From the NCBI GenBank assembly GCA_036499395.1, contig DASYDW010000120.1:1-64000 (forward strand): a DNA stretch of 64,000 bases, given 5' to 3'. The stretch is from Pirellulales bacterium (GTDB lineage: Bacteria; Planctomycetota; Planctomycetia; Pirellulales; JACPPG01). The position numbers and the translations under genes were made by a program. Of this stretch, positions 8,422-17,039 are shown one piece after another (the stretch's first letter is position 1; the number at the start of each line of letters is the position of its first letter). Under the pieces are notes generated by a model. It was not told the DNA's origin, searched no databases, and was given only the letters and a program-made list of their open reading frames with translations.

Positions 8422-9243
8422 CTAACGTCCCGGGGTGCGCTCGGGGTAGATGACCAGCTCCACCCGGCGATTCCGTTCTTTGCCCGCCGGCGTTCCGTTT
8501 GAGACGATCGGGTGGTTCGGACCGTGACCAACCACGAAGAGTTGGCCCGGCTGCAGGCGCGACCGGAGCGAAATGTAGTCGTACACGGCCATGGCTTCGC
8601 CGATCGACAACTGGTGATTACTCTGCCATTTGCCAGCGCTGGAAGGGTCGCTGTCGGTGTGCCCCTCGATTCCCACAATCTGGTCGGGACAGAGCTTTTG
8701 GATATCGGTGGCCACGGTGTCCAGGAGGGGGCTGGCCTCGGGCAGCAACCGCGCCGTGCCAGGTGAAAAGAGGCGCGCGCTGGGCAATTCGATCCGTATC
8801 ACATCGCCGTCAGCACGCACTTCGATGCCGGGGATCTCGATCGCCGGTAACTGGCTCTTCAAGCTATTGTTGGCCGTGATCTTCGCGCCGGCCGGCTTGG
8901 ACGAGACGGTCCAGGCCTCGGGGCGAGTGCCTGCGGGGGGCGTTTGCTCTTTGACCTTGGCTAGTTGCGAAGTGGCGCTGCCCAATTGATCGCGCAGTGC
9001 GGACACCTGGTCCTCGAGCAATCGCGACTGCTGCTGCGACTGCCCCAGCATCGACTGCAATTCTTGATTGTCTTTATCAAGTGCCGAGGCCCGGGTTTGT
9101 AGTTCCGTGTTCCGCTGGGCGAGGGCGACTTGCTGCTGCTGCAATGATGAGACCTGGCTCTGCGACGAGAGGGAATTCTGCGCGCAGCCGACCACGGCTA
9201 ACGGCAGAATCCACAACCAGCGCGCAGCGGCCACGGCTCGCAT
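8422..9243 (-). CDS. OmpA/MotB-domain lipoprotein with coiled coil
   Basis: The 273-residue protein starts at an ATG preceded by GGAG at a good distance. Residues 1-21 form a lipoprotein signal with lipobox LAVVGC, so the mature protein should be lipidated at Cys. A coiled-coil segment of heptad-rich Gln/Leu repeats follows (about 30-100), and then a Pro-rich linker. The C-terminal OmpA-like domain (about 155-265) shows IVGIEGHTDSDPSS, LSIGEAMAVYDYI and FVVGHGPNHPIVSNGTPAGKERNRRVEL, which match the peptidoglycan-binding motif (GHTDs, with the terminal NRRVE). It probably tethers the outer membrane or membrane-bound lipoprotein to peptidoglycan or acts as a motility-type stator-like domain; the first is the more likely. 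A longer frame upstream adds no conserved segment. Confidence 0.88.
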   Translation of the reverse strand: MRAVAAARWLWILPLAVVGCAQNSLSSQSQVSSLQQQQVALAQRNTELQTRASALDKDNQELQSMLGQSQQQSRLLEDQVSALRDQLGSATSQLAKVKEQTPPAGTRPEAWTVSSKPAGAKITANNSLKSQLPAIEIPGIEVRADGDVIRIELPSARLFSPGTARLLPEASPLLDTVATDIQKLCPDQIVGIEGHTDSDPSSAGKWQSNHQLSIGEAMAVYDYISLRSRLQPGQLFVVGHGPNHPIVSNGTPAGKERNRRVELVIYPERTPGR

Positions 9244-9405
9244 GGCGGCTAACTCCAAGATCCAGGACAGAAACAAGAAGAGATTCAAGCAGATGTGCAG
9301 CGAGATGCCCGTTGCCGAACCGACCGAAGCATGTTCGCACAGACGGTTTCCGACTGCGCACCTTCCGTAACGGCGCGGCAAGCGAGGGATGGTAGCCAGG
9401 GGGTA

Positions 9406-9951
9406 TTAGCGACACAAGGCCAATCGCGAGGTTGCCGGCGGCGCGTCGCCACGAGACAGCATCGCGGCTGCTAGCGTGTCGCAGTCGGGGTACTGCCCGT
9501 AGAAGCGCTTGATGAAATGCCGGTGCCGCGGTCCGGGAGCGTGCGGCTCCCAACCCCAGCGAGCGAGCAACCGATCCGAGATGCGCGCCGTGGCCACGTC
9601 GCACACCAAAGCGTCGGTTCGCTTCAGGCGAGCCAGCTCATCCAGAACGCCCAGAGCGCCGCGAAACGTGGCCAGCGTCGTGCCGCGTGTCGAGACGACG
9701 TAATCCAGCACTAAGAACTGCGGCAATCGACGAGGCTCCCGGTAATAAAGCCAGCAGCGATTTCCCGAACGCCAGCGATGGATCAGACGTCCCCAGGTCA
9801 GTGCTTCGACCTGCGACGGACGGTGCGAGAAAGGACGCAGGCGAATGCGTACGAGTTGCTCGTCGGCCACGTCGATCACGCCGCATCGGCCGTGTTGCAG
9901 CAAGTCGGCATGCTGCTGGCAATCGGTCACGGTGGCGAAGAGCGGTCGCAT
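9406..9951 (-). CDS. Hypothetical protein, planctomycete type
   Basis: The protein has 181 residues from an ATG at 9951, which has an AAAGG sequence a few bases upstream. It shows regular alternation of hydrophobic and charged residues, an aromatic-rich patch (WRSGNRCWLYYREPRRLP) and a conserved-looking C-terminal block (ISDRLLARWGWEPHAPGPRHRHF). I do not recognise a Pfam domain. The ending with WGW and several His and Arg resembles uncharacterised proteins of planctomycetes, but no function is implied. It reads in the same direction as the neighbouring TIGR03000-like gene and lies just after that gene's terminator, so it is probably transcribed from its own promoter in the 95-base gap. Confidence 0.65.
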   Translation of the reverse strand: MRPLFATVTDCQQHADLLQHGRCGVIDVADEQLVRIRLRPFSHRPSQVEALTWGRLIHRWRSGNRCWLYYREPRRLPQFLVLDYVVSTRGTTLATFRGALGVLDELARLKRTDALVCDVATARISDRLLARWGWEPHAPGPRHRHFIKRFYGQYPDCDTLAAAMLSRGDAPPATSRLALCR

Positions 9952-9973
9952 GGAACAAAACCTTTGCAAAAGC

Positions 9974-10014
9974 GAACAGCCTGTGATCGCACCAGGTGTG
10001 ATCACAGGCTGTTC
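9974..10014 (-). terminator. Rho-independent terminator after the TIGR03000-like gene
   Basis: An inverted repeat with 15-bp perfect arms (9974-9988 and 10000-10014, loop 11 bases) lies 33 bases after the stop of the minus-strand gene at 10047. Reading in that direction, the stem is followed by GCTTTTGC. The U-tract is short, so termination may be partial. Confidence 0.65.
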
Positions 10015-10046
10015 TACGAATCTGGCGAAACGCCGCTCCCTTGAAC

Positions 10047-11066
10047 CTAGTTGGTCGGACGGGCCGCTTCCGTGGCGCGATGCGCGTGGGGCGAGGCCGG
10101 GTGATGCTCTTGCGCCGGCTCTTGCTGCGCCGTGGCCTCGGTGCCTTGCTCATCGCCTTCCGAATCGTCGCCGTATTGGGGCTGATAAAGGGCAATGAAC
10201 GGCTTCTGCGGATCAATCGGCTTGGTGAAGTTCACCGCGACGCCGCCGCCTGCCGCGACCTGGACATTCGTTTCGCGATTTTGCTCGCGGCCGTTCTCGT
10301 TCCAAACGGTGCGAATGTCGAACTTCTCGGCCTGATCGTTTTCGTTGTCGATCTCTGGAGTCAGCAGCACGCGCTGGTCTCCTTCGCCCGGCACAGGGTT
10401 GCCATTGAGGAATACTTGGGCGTCCTTGCTGGGGAGCGCGAGGTAAATCGCACCGCGGTAGTCGACGGTGTCGCCGTCTTCCTCTTCTTCGTTGCCCATT
10501 TCATCGTTTGATGCGAGCTGATCGAGAGGGGGACGCTGAGCATTGTTCTGTTGTGTGTCGGCGTACTGGTTCTCGATTGGCGCGCCGCTGTTCTGATCGT
10601 TCGCGGCCAGGTTGTCCACGCCAGCGTTGGGCTGTGCGCCGACGTTCGAGTCGTAGGCCAGCGAGTTGCCCCCGTACGGAACCGAGATGGGCTGATTCGC
10701 GGCGTAGTTGTTCCAGCCGCCGATCGGGTTGCCCCAATTGCCTAGCCCGTAGCCAGCCAGGCCATAGCCGAGGTGCGAACCCCAACCGCCGCCCCAGCCA
10801 CCCCATCCGCCCCCCCAACCACCACCCCATCCGGCACCGCCGAAGCCGTGGTGCGAATGATGATGGTCATGGGTGTGGTGATGGGCATGATGATGGCTGC
10901 TGTGATGCGCGTGATGATGGTTGCCGTGGTGGCCACCATGATGACCTCCGCCATGATGGCCGCCACCATGTCCACCGCCGCGAGCCATGACCGTGCCAGC
11001 GGCGAAAGCCACGCTCAGAGCAATCACACCCACCACAAGCACGAAACGATTTCCGCGAACAGCCAT
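10047..11066 (-). CDS. Secreted His/Gly-rich protein with TIGR03000-like domain
   Basis: The 339-residue protein starts at an ATG with GAGG at a good distance. A signal peptide (MAVRGNRFVLVVGVIALSV..., cleavage probably after MA near residue 28) is followed by a region of Gly and His (GGGHGGGHHGG, HHHAHHSSHHHAHHHTHDH) that should bind metals, then Trp/Gly repeats (GWGGGWGGGW). Next comes a Gln/Asn-rich linker. The C-terminal part holds the TIGR03000-like segment AIYLALPSKDAQVFLNGNPV and FDIRTVWNENGREQN, a motif family known mainly from planctomycetes, and then a low-complexity Glu/Gln/His tail. The role is unknown; metal binding on the cell surface is an inference from composition. A terminator lies downstream at 9974-10014. 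Confidence 0.85.
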   Translation of the reverse strand: MAVRGNRFVLVVGVIALSVAFAAGTVMARGGGHGGGHHGGGHHGGHHGNHHHAHHSSHHHAHHHTHDHHHSHHGFGGAGWGGGWGGGWGGWGGGWGSHLGYGLAGYGLGNWGNPIGGWNNYAANQPISVPYGGNSLAYDSNVGAQPNAGVDNLAANDQNSGAPIENQYADTQQNNAQRPPLDQLASNDEMGNEEEEDGDTVDYRGAIYLALPSKDAQVFLNGNPVPGEGDQRVLLTPEIDNENDQAEKFDIRTVWNENGREQNRETNVQVAAGGGVAVNFTKPIDPQKPFIALYQPQYGDDSEGDEQGTEATAQQEPAQEHHPASPHAHRATEAARPTN

Positions 11067-11363
11067 GATTCGATCCTCGATGGAAATGGGAATTCGCGTC
11101 GCCAAGGGTCGCGCGAAGTTTTTGAGCGAGCGTTCCGCCCGGCCGATACCGCGTCCGGGCTCATGGGAAATCTATTTTCTGTTCCGAGGCTAGGCGGCGG
11201 AGAATTGGCGGATTTCCGGGTGCGCGGGCCGACGATCGGAACAACTGCTACGGTCGCGATAATCGTGTCGAGAGAGGAGCCCGGCGAATGATGATTGACG
11301 CAAAGTCGAACGCGTAAGCCAGATTGCCGTGCGGACAACAGACCAATGCGTCGCGTCGTTCCG

Positions 11364-12635
11364 CTAATCGCCAATGCCCAAGGCGGTGCGTAATGTCCGC
11401 CAACCGCGAAGCATGATGGCCAGCATCACCAGGCAAATGGCGATCACGGTGGGGACCAGCCACGGCAGATCATACAGCGGCATGGCCCAAGTCCAGATCG
11501 GTCCCCATTTGACGATCACAAAAAGCGCCGCCAGGCATAGGAAAGGACCATAGGGGATGACGTTATTGCGTTTCACGAACCATTGAATTAACCCGACGAA
11601 CAAGCCGGCCAGAGGTGCCAGAAAGAAGACCATCGGACTGGTCTGCCACCCAAGAAAACTGCCGATCATCGCCATCAAAGTGACGTCGCCGAACCCCATC
11701 GCCTCGCGCGCGAGCGCCCAACTGGCGGCGATGCGCACTGCCCAAATCAGCCCACCACAGGCGGCCATCCCGAGCAATGAACTGACAAGCCCCAGCCACC
11801 GCTCACCACCGAAGAACCAGATTGCGCCGATGGCTGCGGTGCCGACGAGAGCACAGGCCACGACCACGATGCTCAAAGGGTCGCGGCGCCATCGAGCGGT
11901 TGTCAGCGCCACGGCATGCCGCCAACCGCGCCGTCCACCCCGTCGCCACGGCAAGAGCGCCAAACACCACAGCCAGAAGCAGAGAATTGCTGCACAGAGC
12001 CAGCCAAACGTCGCGTTCGGTGTCAGGTGAATCGGTGGTTCGTTGGGACTGGCCAGATTCAAGAAACCCACGCTTAACATGCCGTTCGCCGGATCGATCA
12101 CCGGCAGTAGCGAGGCAGGCATGATCGTGGCCGCAAGAAAACCGAGCAGGGTTCCGGGAATCGTCACCAGGTCGGGGATCGTCTGTTCGTCGATGTCGAC
12201 AAGCGATGCCGCCAGCATAAACGTGACAAGCAACAGGTGGCTGGCGAATTGCGCATGAAGGACAAACCAGTCGCTGCCGGCCGGGGCAAATCCGGGTGGC
12301 GCCTGGTCGCGCAATAGCTCCCAGTTAGGGACTTCCCACCAATAGAGAATTGCAAAACCGAGCCCGAGCAATAATTCGAGAAGTAAAGGACGCCAGCCGC
12401 TCGGGCCGGCACCGGAAGTTGCCTTACGACGAACTTGCCAGGCCCCTACGATCGGCACCCAGGCGGACCAGCGGACGTTCTTGGAGCCATGGCGAGATGC
12501 GGTCGCAGACCGCGGCGCTGCAACGATCGCCAGCGGTTGTTGTATTTGCACCAGCCACCACGAGAACCAGTTCACCAGTCGCGCGACGGCGGCGCCGATC
12601 AGGTAAAGAACGACGAATCGCATTACAAACGGCAT
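11364..12635 (-). CDS. Prepilin peptidase, A24 family, with degenerate N-terminal domain
   Basis: The 423-residue polytopic membrane protein keeps the two catalytic aspartates of A24 aspartyl peptidases: Asp147 in ASLVDIDEQTIPD and Asp317 in MGFGDVTLM, which is the GxGD motif. The typical N-terminal segment before it (about 25-95) aligns in outline with the PilD methyltransferase domain, with SWWLVQIQQP, SAWVPIVGAWQ and RPLLLELLLGLG, but the usual CxxC cysteines are absent. The two aspartates are about 170 residues apart, with an insertion including basic segments near 230-255. Such enzymes cut type IV pilin and type II secretion pseudopilin leaders. It follows aroK by 14 bases, so it may share its transcript. 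The partner pilin genes are not in the window. Confidence 0.85.
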   Translation of the reverse strand: MPFVMRFVVLYLIGAAVARLVNWFSWWLVQIQQPLAIVAAPRSATASRHGSKNVRWSAWVPIVGAWQVRRKATSGAGPSGWRPLLLELLLGLGFAILYWWEVPNWELLRDQAPPGFAPAGSDWFVLHAQFASHLLLVTFMLAASLVDIDEQTIPDLVTIPGTLLGFLAATIMPASLLPVIDPANGMLSVGFLNLASPNEPPIHLTPNATFGWLCAAILCFWLWCLALLPWRRGGRRGWRHAVALTTARWRRDPLSIVVVACALVGTAAIGAIWFFGGERWLGLVSSLLGMAACGGLIWAVRIAASWALAREAMGFGDVTLMAMIGSFLGWQTSPMVFFLAPLAGLFVGLIQWFVKRNNVIPYGPFLCLAALFVIVKWGPIWTWAMPLYDLPWLVPTVIAICLVMLAIMLRGWRTLRTALGIGD

Positions 12636-12649
12636 GCGTGCGAGGGAGG

Positions 12650-13198
12650 TTACTCCCCCTCCTGGCCGCGGCCGCCGAGATGCAATCGGTCGATGATTTC
12701 GCCAGCAATGTCTTGCGGTGCGCGATCGTCGGTTGCAACTTCGATCGTGGCCGCGGCCTGGTAGAGCGGAGTGCGCTCGACCAGCAATTGGCGAATCTCG
12801 GACTCGCCGCCGGCCAACAGGTTCGGGCGGCGCGCTGCCGTCGTGGCGTCGGCTGTTATCCGCGCGGCAAGCGTCGGGATCGACGCGGTGAGCCAGACGA
12901 TGTTTCCAGCCCTCTGCAGCGATTGACGATTATCGTTGCGCAGAACGACTCCGCCGCCAGCGGCGATTGCCGTGCGCGGCTGCGCGACCAGGTCAGCGAT
13001 GACCTTGCTTTCCAGGTCGCGAAAGGCGGGTTCGCCGTCGTCGGTAAAGATCGCGGCAATCGATTTGCCCGCGCGCAGTTCGACCTCGACGTCGCTATCG
13101 CACCAATCCCAGCCGAGCGCCAGCGCCAACTGCTGCGCAACGGTTGTTTTACCGGTGCCGCGATAGCCGATTAGCACAAGGTTTTCGAGCACGGGCAC
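12650..13198 (-). CDS. aroK: Shikimate kinase
   Basis: This 182-residue kinase phosphorylates shikimate at the 3-OH with ATP. It has the P-loop GYRGTGKTT near residue 12, the DSDVEVELRAGKSIAAIF segment with the shikimate-binding Asp, FRDLE, the GGGVVLR glycine-rich loop, and the RRPNL lid. The frame is open up to 13276, but that adds non-conserved residues. I chose the GTG at 13198, and the GTG two codons later at 13192 has a better-spaced GAGG. It follows the fused AroDE gene (123-base gap) and precedes the peptidase (14 bases), so shikimate steps 3, 4 and 5 are clustered here. Confidence 0.93.
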   Translation of the reverse strand: MPVLENLVLIGYRGTGKTTVAQQLALALGWDWCDSDVEVELRAGKSIAAIFTDDGEPAFRDLESKVIADLVAQPRTAIAAGGGVVLRNDNRQSLQRAGNIVWLTASIPTLAARITADATTAARRPNLLAGGESEIRQLLVERTPLYQAAATIEVATDDRAPQDIAGEIIDRLHLGGRGQEGE

Positions 13199-13321
13199 CT
13201 CGACGCGTGACAATCGACAAAAAGATCGGGTTCCTGGCACCCCGCGAATGGCGTTCAAAGCCATCGGACAGGGCAACGCGCCGCTTGGAAATTATAGGAC
13301 GCTGCCCGAACGCCCGCCGGG

Positions 13322-14815
13322 TCACGCTTTCGCGGGCCCAATGGCGCGCCGTAAGACTTCTCGCATCGATTCGGCCGGGGCTTCCTGGCCGGTAAACAGC
13401 TTGTATTGCAGCGCGGCCTGGCGAATGAACATCTCGACGCCGGTGACCACCGTGCAACTACGGTTGCGGGCATCTTTTACCAGCAATGTGGTCTCGGGGT
13501 TGTAGACGGTGTCGAACACAACCATCGACGGTTTGAGATGGTGCTTTTCGTAGGCCGTCTCGTCGACGTTCGGATGCATACCCAGTGGGGTGCAGTTAAC
13601 GAGAACGTCCGCCGGATAGTTGTAGCGGGCCGTCCAGTCGATGGCGCGGCAGCCCAGGAATTTCGCCAGCGTGTCAGCGCGCTGCGCGGTGCGGCTGGCC
13701 AGCGTGACCTCGGCGCCACGACGTAGCAATCCGTAAGCGATGGCGCGGGCAGCGCCGCCGGCGCCCAATACCAGGGCGTTCTTACCTTGCAGGAAACGGG
13801 TCGTGGCAGTTTGTTCGTCCAGTTCCATGGCCGAGGCCAGGCTGTCCATCGCGGCGCGATAATCGGTGTTATAGCCGGATAGCTCGCCGTTCTCGAAGAT
13901 CAGCGTATTGGCCGCCGCCACCCCCTTCACCGCACCATCGATCTTCCCCAGCCATTTCATCACCGCTTCCTTGTGCGGAATCGTGACACTCAGTCCGCGG
14001 ATACCCAGCTCTCGCGCGTCTTCGATAAAGCTGGCCAGGTCCTCGCGTGGGATGCGAAACGGGAGGTACACCTTGGGCAGCTTGGCCTGCCGGAAGGCCG
14101 TGTTGTGGATTAGCGGGCTCATGCTGTGGCCGATCGGGTCGCCGATCACGCCATACAGCTCGGTGGCCTCGTTGATGTTGTCGTAATCGTAGATTTCGCG
14201 CATCTGCTGGAAACTAAGCTGCCCAGGTGCGAGTGTCCGCTCGTGATGGAACGTAGCGTAGGTGAACGGTGAACCGTAACGTCCGGCCAGCAACCGCGAG
14301 GGGGTACCGACGTCTCCCATGCAGAAGCCGACGGTGGGGTTCTTGCTCTCGCGCACCAGACGCAGCATCCGCAGATTATCGTGCGGGTGATTGGCGAGCG
14401 TCGCCATCTTGACGATGTCGGCGTCGAGCTTGGTCAATCGCGCATGAAGCTCGGATAAGTTCTCGGGCGTTTTGCGAAAGTCGTGCAGGCTGATGATGCG
14501 CTTCGTTTTGCCGTAGCGCGGTATCTTGCTGGCGATGTCTTCTTCCAGGTCGACATACTCGACCCCTTCGGCAATGGCCGTGCGCAAGAGCATGATCCGC
14601 GCGGCCTCGTCGCCGTTGAACTTACCACCATCCTGCGTGCGGCGGATCGTGATGATCACCGGGCAGGGGCGGTCGGCCAGCACGCGTTTGAGGTTGATTT
14701 GGCCGTTGATGTAATCGAGCCGCAGTTCGACCAACTGGGCTCCCTGGTCGACCAAGTGCTTATGTTCGGCGATGACGTGACGATGCCGGCCGCGGCCAAT
14801 ACTGACGCAAATCAT
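13322..14815 (-). CDS. aroDE: Fused 3-dehydroquinate dehydratase (type I) and shikimate dehydrogenase
   Basis: The 497-residue protein joins AroD (residues 1-215) and AroE (about 218-497). In AroD, His111 (ISLHDF) and the Schiff-base Lys136 (DIVKMATLA) are present, with the substrate-contact motifs ELRLDY and ITIRRTQDGG. In AroE, YGVIGDPIGHSMSPLIHN (Ser231 and Ser233), the catalytic Lys282 in TIPHKE, the NTL and YNTDYRA motifs (Asp318) and the nucleotide-binding LGAGGAARAIAYG are all present. The two enzymes catalyse consecutive reactions, from 3-dehydroquinate to shikimate. This fusion order is known from plants, chlamydiae and planctomycetes. A short gap links it to aroK downstream. MutL lies 155 bases upstream on the same strand. 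Confidence 0.96.
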   Translation of the reverse strand: MICVSIGRGRHRHVIAEHKHLVDQGAQLVELRLDYINGQINLKRVLADRPCPVIITIRRTQDGGKFNGDEAARIMLLRTAIAEGVEYVDLEEDIASKIPRYGKTKRIISLHDFRKTPENLSELHARLTKLDADIVKMATLANHPHDNLRMLRLVRESKNPTVGFCMGDVGTPSRLLAGRYGSPFTYATFHHERTLAPGQLSFQQMREIYDYDNINEATELYGVIGDPIGHSMSPLIHNTAFRQAKLPKVYLPFRIPREDLASFIEDARELGIRGLSVTIPHKEAVMKWLGKIDGAVKGVAAANTLIFENGELSGYNTDYRAAMDSLASAMELDEQTATTRFLQGKNALVLGAGGAARAIAYGLLRRGAEVTLASRTAQRADTLAKFLGCRAIDWTARYNYPADVLVNCTPLGMHPNVDETAYEKHHLKPSMVVFDTVYNPETTLLVKDARNRSCTVVTGVEMFIRQAALQYKLFTGQEAPAESMREVLRRAIGPAKA

Positions 14816-14970
14816 GCTAGAAGCCCACGCGGAGAACGAGAGAATATATGATCGCTCTAGTATAGAGTCTGGACCCCGGCGGGGCAGTCCGATTCACGCC
14901 GCCCGGCACCAAAGGCGGGCAAGAGAGGTCGCGGGTAGGGGATGCCGCGGCAACGGCGTTTAATGGCCCG

Positions 14971-16968
14971 TCAGGTGCGCATGAACTGCCGGTCCAGGTC
15001 CTCGCGCGTGAAGACCAGGGCCGTGGGGCGACCGTGTGGGCAGTGGTGCGTATCTTGGGCCAAGTGGCGCTGGGCCAAGAGCGCTTCGATTTCGGCCGGC
15101 GTGAGCGAATCGCCCGCCTTCACCGCGGCCTTGCACGACATCATGTGCAATAGCTCGTCCAGCAGATCGCGCCGCTCGGGCGCTCGCGCACCGCTGACCA
15201 GCAACTCGACCATGTCGCGCAGTAGGGCAGCGGGGTTGGCTGCCTTGAGCATTGCCGGGTAGCTCGACACCAGCACGGTGCCGCCACCAAACGGCTCGAT
15301 ACGAATGCCGAGCTGCGCCAATAGTTCGCTGTGCTCCAGCGCCGCGGCGGCCTCGGCCGGGCTGAGATCGACCGGTTCAGGCACGAGCAGGCTTTGCGTC
15401 TCGAGTGCGCCGGCCAACACCTTCGTGCGAAATTGTTCGTACAGCACGCGCTCGTGCAGGGCATGCTGGTCGATGACCAACACCCCTTCGGCGCTCTCGG
15501 TGACCAGGTAACGGTTATGAATTTGCACGGCCTGCGTCGCGGGGGCGGCGTAGGAACCGATAGCCTGCTCTGCGGCGAATCCTGGTCCATGCGGACGCAG
15601 GTTCCAGGCCGGAGTCCGATTGTCAGCAGTGTGGAGATCGAAGCGCATGCCCGCGTCGTGCGCGGCCGTGGAATCATTCGGCAAAGGTTCTTCGTGCGCG
15701 CCTGCCGGTTCCCAATGCCGCTCGAGCGGAACGAGTTCCAGAGGGGGACCGTCCATGAGCGAGCTTGTGGGACGTGCCGGGACGGAGGTCGGCAGAGCGT
15801 CCGGCGCCGATAGTGGCTGCCGGGCTGACAATTCGCTTTTCGCCCAATCGACGAAGGCGCTGCCGGCCGGGGATTGCGGCGCGCCGCCGTTTGTTTCGAA
15901 GGTTGTTTGCGCTGCGGGATTGGCTGCGAAATTCGCGCTTGGCTGCGCGATGCGGTCTGCCGCGACGGCGTGCGTCAGATCGCTCGTCAGGAACTTGGTG
16001 CGGATCGTGCCCAGCAGTTGGCTGTAGAGACGACCGCCGTCCTGAAAGCGGACTTCCAGTTTGGTGGGATGGACGTTGACGTCGACCATATCGGCCGGCA
16101 TGTCGAAGCACAGGAAAGAAATCGGATAGCGCCCGGTCAGCAGCAGCCCGCGATACGATTCGGCCAGGGCATGTTGCAAGGCCCGATCGCGGACGTAGCG
16201 GCCGTTCAGAAACAGATACTGCATCCGCGTGCTGGTACGGCTTTGGCTGGGATGGGCCACATAGCCGGCCAGGCGGATCGGATCGTCGACGCTTTCAATC
16301 CAGATCAGATTATCACGCAGCTCAGGCCCGAAGAACGAGCCGATGCGCTCGCGCCAGTCCTGACTGGGAGGCAAGTCATAGACCATGCGATCGTTGTGCC
16401 GCAGCACGAAGTGGACGTGCGGACTGGCCAGGGCCAGGCGGGTGAAGGCCTCGGTGACGTGTCCCATCTCGGTCTGCGTCGAGCGGAGGAACTTGCGTCG
16501 CACCGGCGTGTTGACGAACAAATTGCGCACTTCGATCACGGTGCCGGTCGGACAACCGCAGGGGACGACCGGACGATGGTTGCCGGCAATGACTTCCAAC
16601 TCAGCGCCTGCCGTGGCATCTGCGGTGCGGCTGCGGAGCGTGAAATGGCTGACTTCGGCGATGGACGCGAGCGCCTCGCCACGAAAGCCGAGTGTATTGA
16701 CGCGAAACAGATCATCGGCCGAAACGAGCTTGCTGGTGGCGTGGCTGGCGACGGCCAGCGGCAACTGCTCGGCCGGTATGCCTAGGCCGTCGTCGACGAT
16801 ACGGACCAGGTCCATGCCCCCTTGGGCGACGGCCACCTCGATGCGCTTGGCGCCGGCGTCGAGCGAGTTTTCAACCAACTCCTTGACCACGCTGGCTGGC
16901 CGCTCGACGACCTCGCCGGCGGCGATCTTGTTGATCACGCTTTGCGGCAATTGTCGAATCGTGGCCAT
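14971..16968 (-). CDS. mutL: DNA mismatch repair protein MutL
   Basis: The 665-residue protein has the GHKL ATPase domain: INKIAAGEVVERPASVVKEL (Glu30 and the ATP-binding region), ENSLDAGA, DDGLGI, and GFRGEAL at 94-100. A long linker rich in Ala, Pro and Ser (about 350-480) connects to the C-terminal dimerisation domain, which contains the endonuclease motif DQHALHERVLYE at about 497-508, exactly DQHAx2Ex4E, together with SCKAAVKAG and HCPHGRPT. This points to a nicking-competent MutL of the kind that acts without MutH. It starts 71 bases after the sigma-54 activator gene and may be co-transcribed with it. No mutS is nearby. Confidence 0.96.
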   Translation of the reverse strand: MATIRQLPQSVINKIAAGEVVERPASVVKELVENSLDAGAKRIEVAVAQGGMDLVRIVDDGLGIPAEQLPLAVASHATSKLVSADDLFRVNTLGFRGEALASIAEVSHFTLRSRTADATAGAELEVIAGNHRPVVPCGCPTGTVIEVRNLFVNTPVRRKFLRSTQTEMGHVTEAFTRLALASPHVHFVLRHNDRMVYDLPPSQDWRERIGSFFGPELRDNLIWIESVDDPIRLAGYVAHPSQSRTSTRMQYLFLNGRYVRDRALQHALAESYRGLLLTGRYPISFLCFDMPADMVDVNVHPTKLEVRFQDGGRLYSQLLGTIRTKFLTSDLTHAVAADRIAQPSANFAANPAAQTTFETNGGAPQSPAGSAFVDWAKSELSARQPLSAPDALPTSVPARPTSSLMDGPPLELVPLERHWEPAGAHEEPLPNDSTAAHDAGMRFDLHTADNRTPAWNLRPHGPGFAAEQAIGSYAAPATQAVQIHNRYLVTESAEGVLVIDQHALHERVLYEQFRTKVLAGALETQSLLVPEPVDLSPAEAAAALEHSELLAQLGIRIEPFGGGTVLVSSYPAMLKAANPAALLRDMVELLVSGARAPERRDLLDELLHMMSCKAAVKAGDSLTPAEIEALLAQRHLAQDTHHCPHGRPTALVFTREDLDRQFMRT

Positions 16969-17039
16969 AAGAGTCCGTTCAGAAATGGCAAAGCGGGCGG
17001 CGGTGTGTCGAGCGACGGCCTACACGGATCCGCCTGCGA

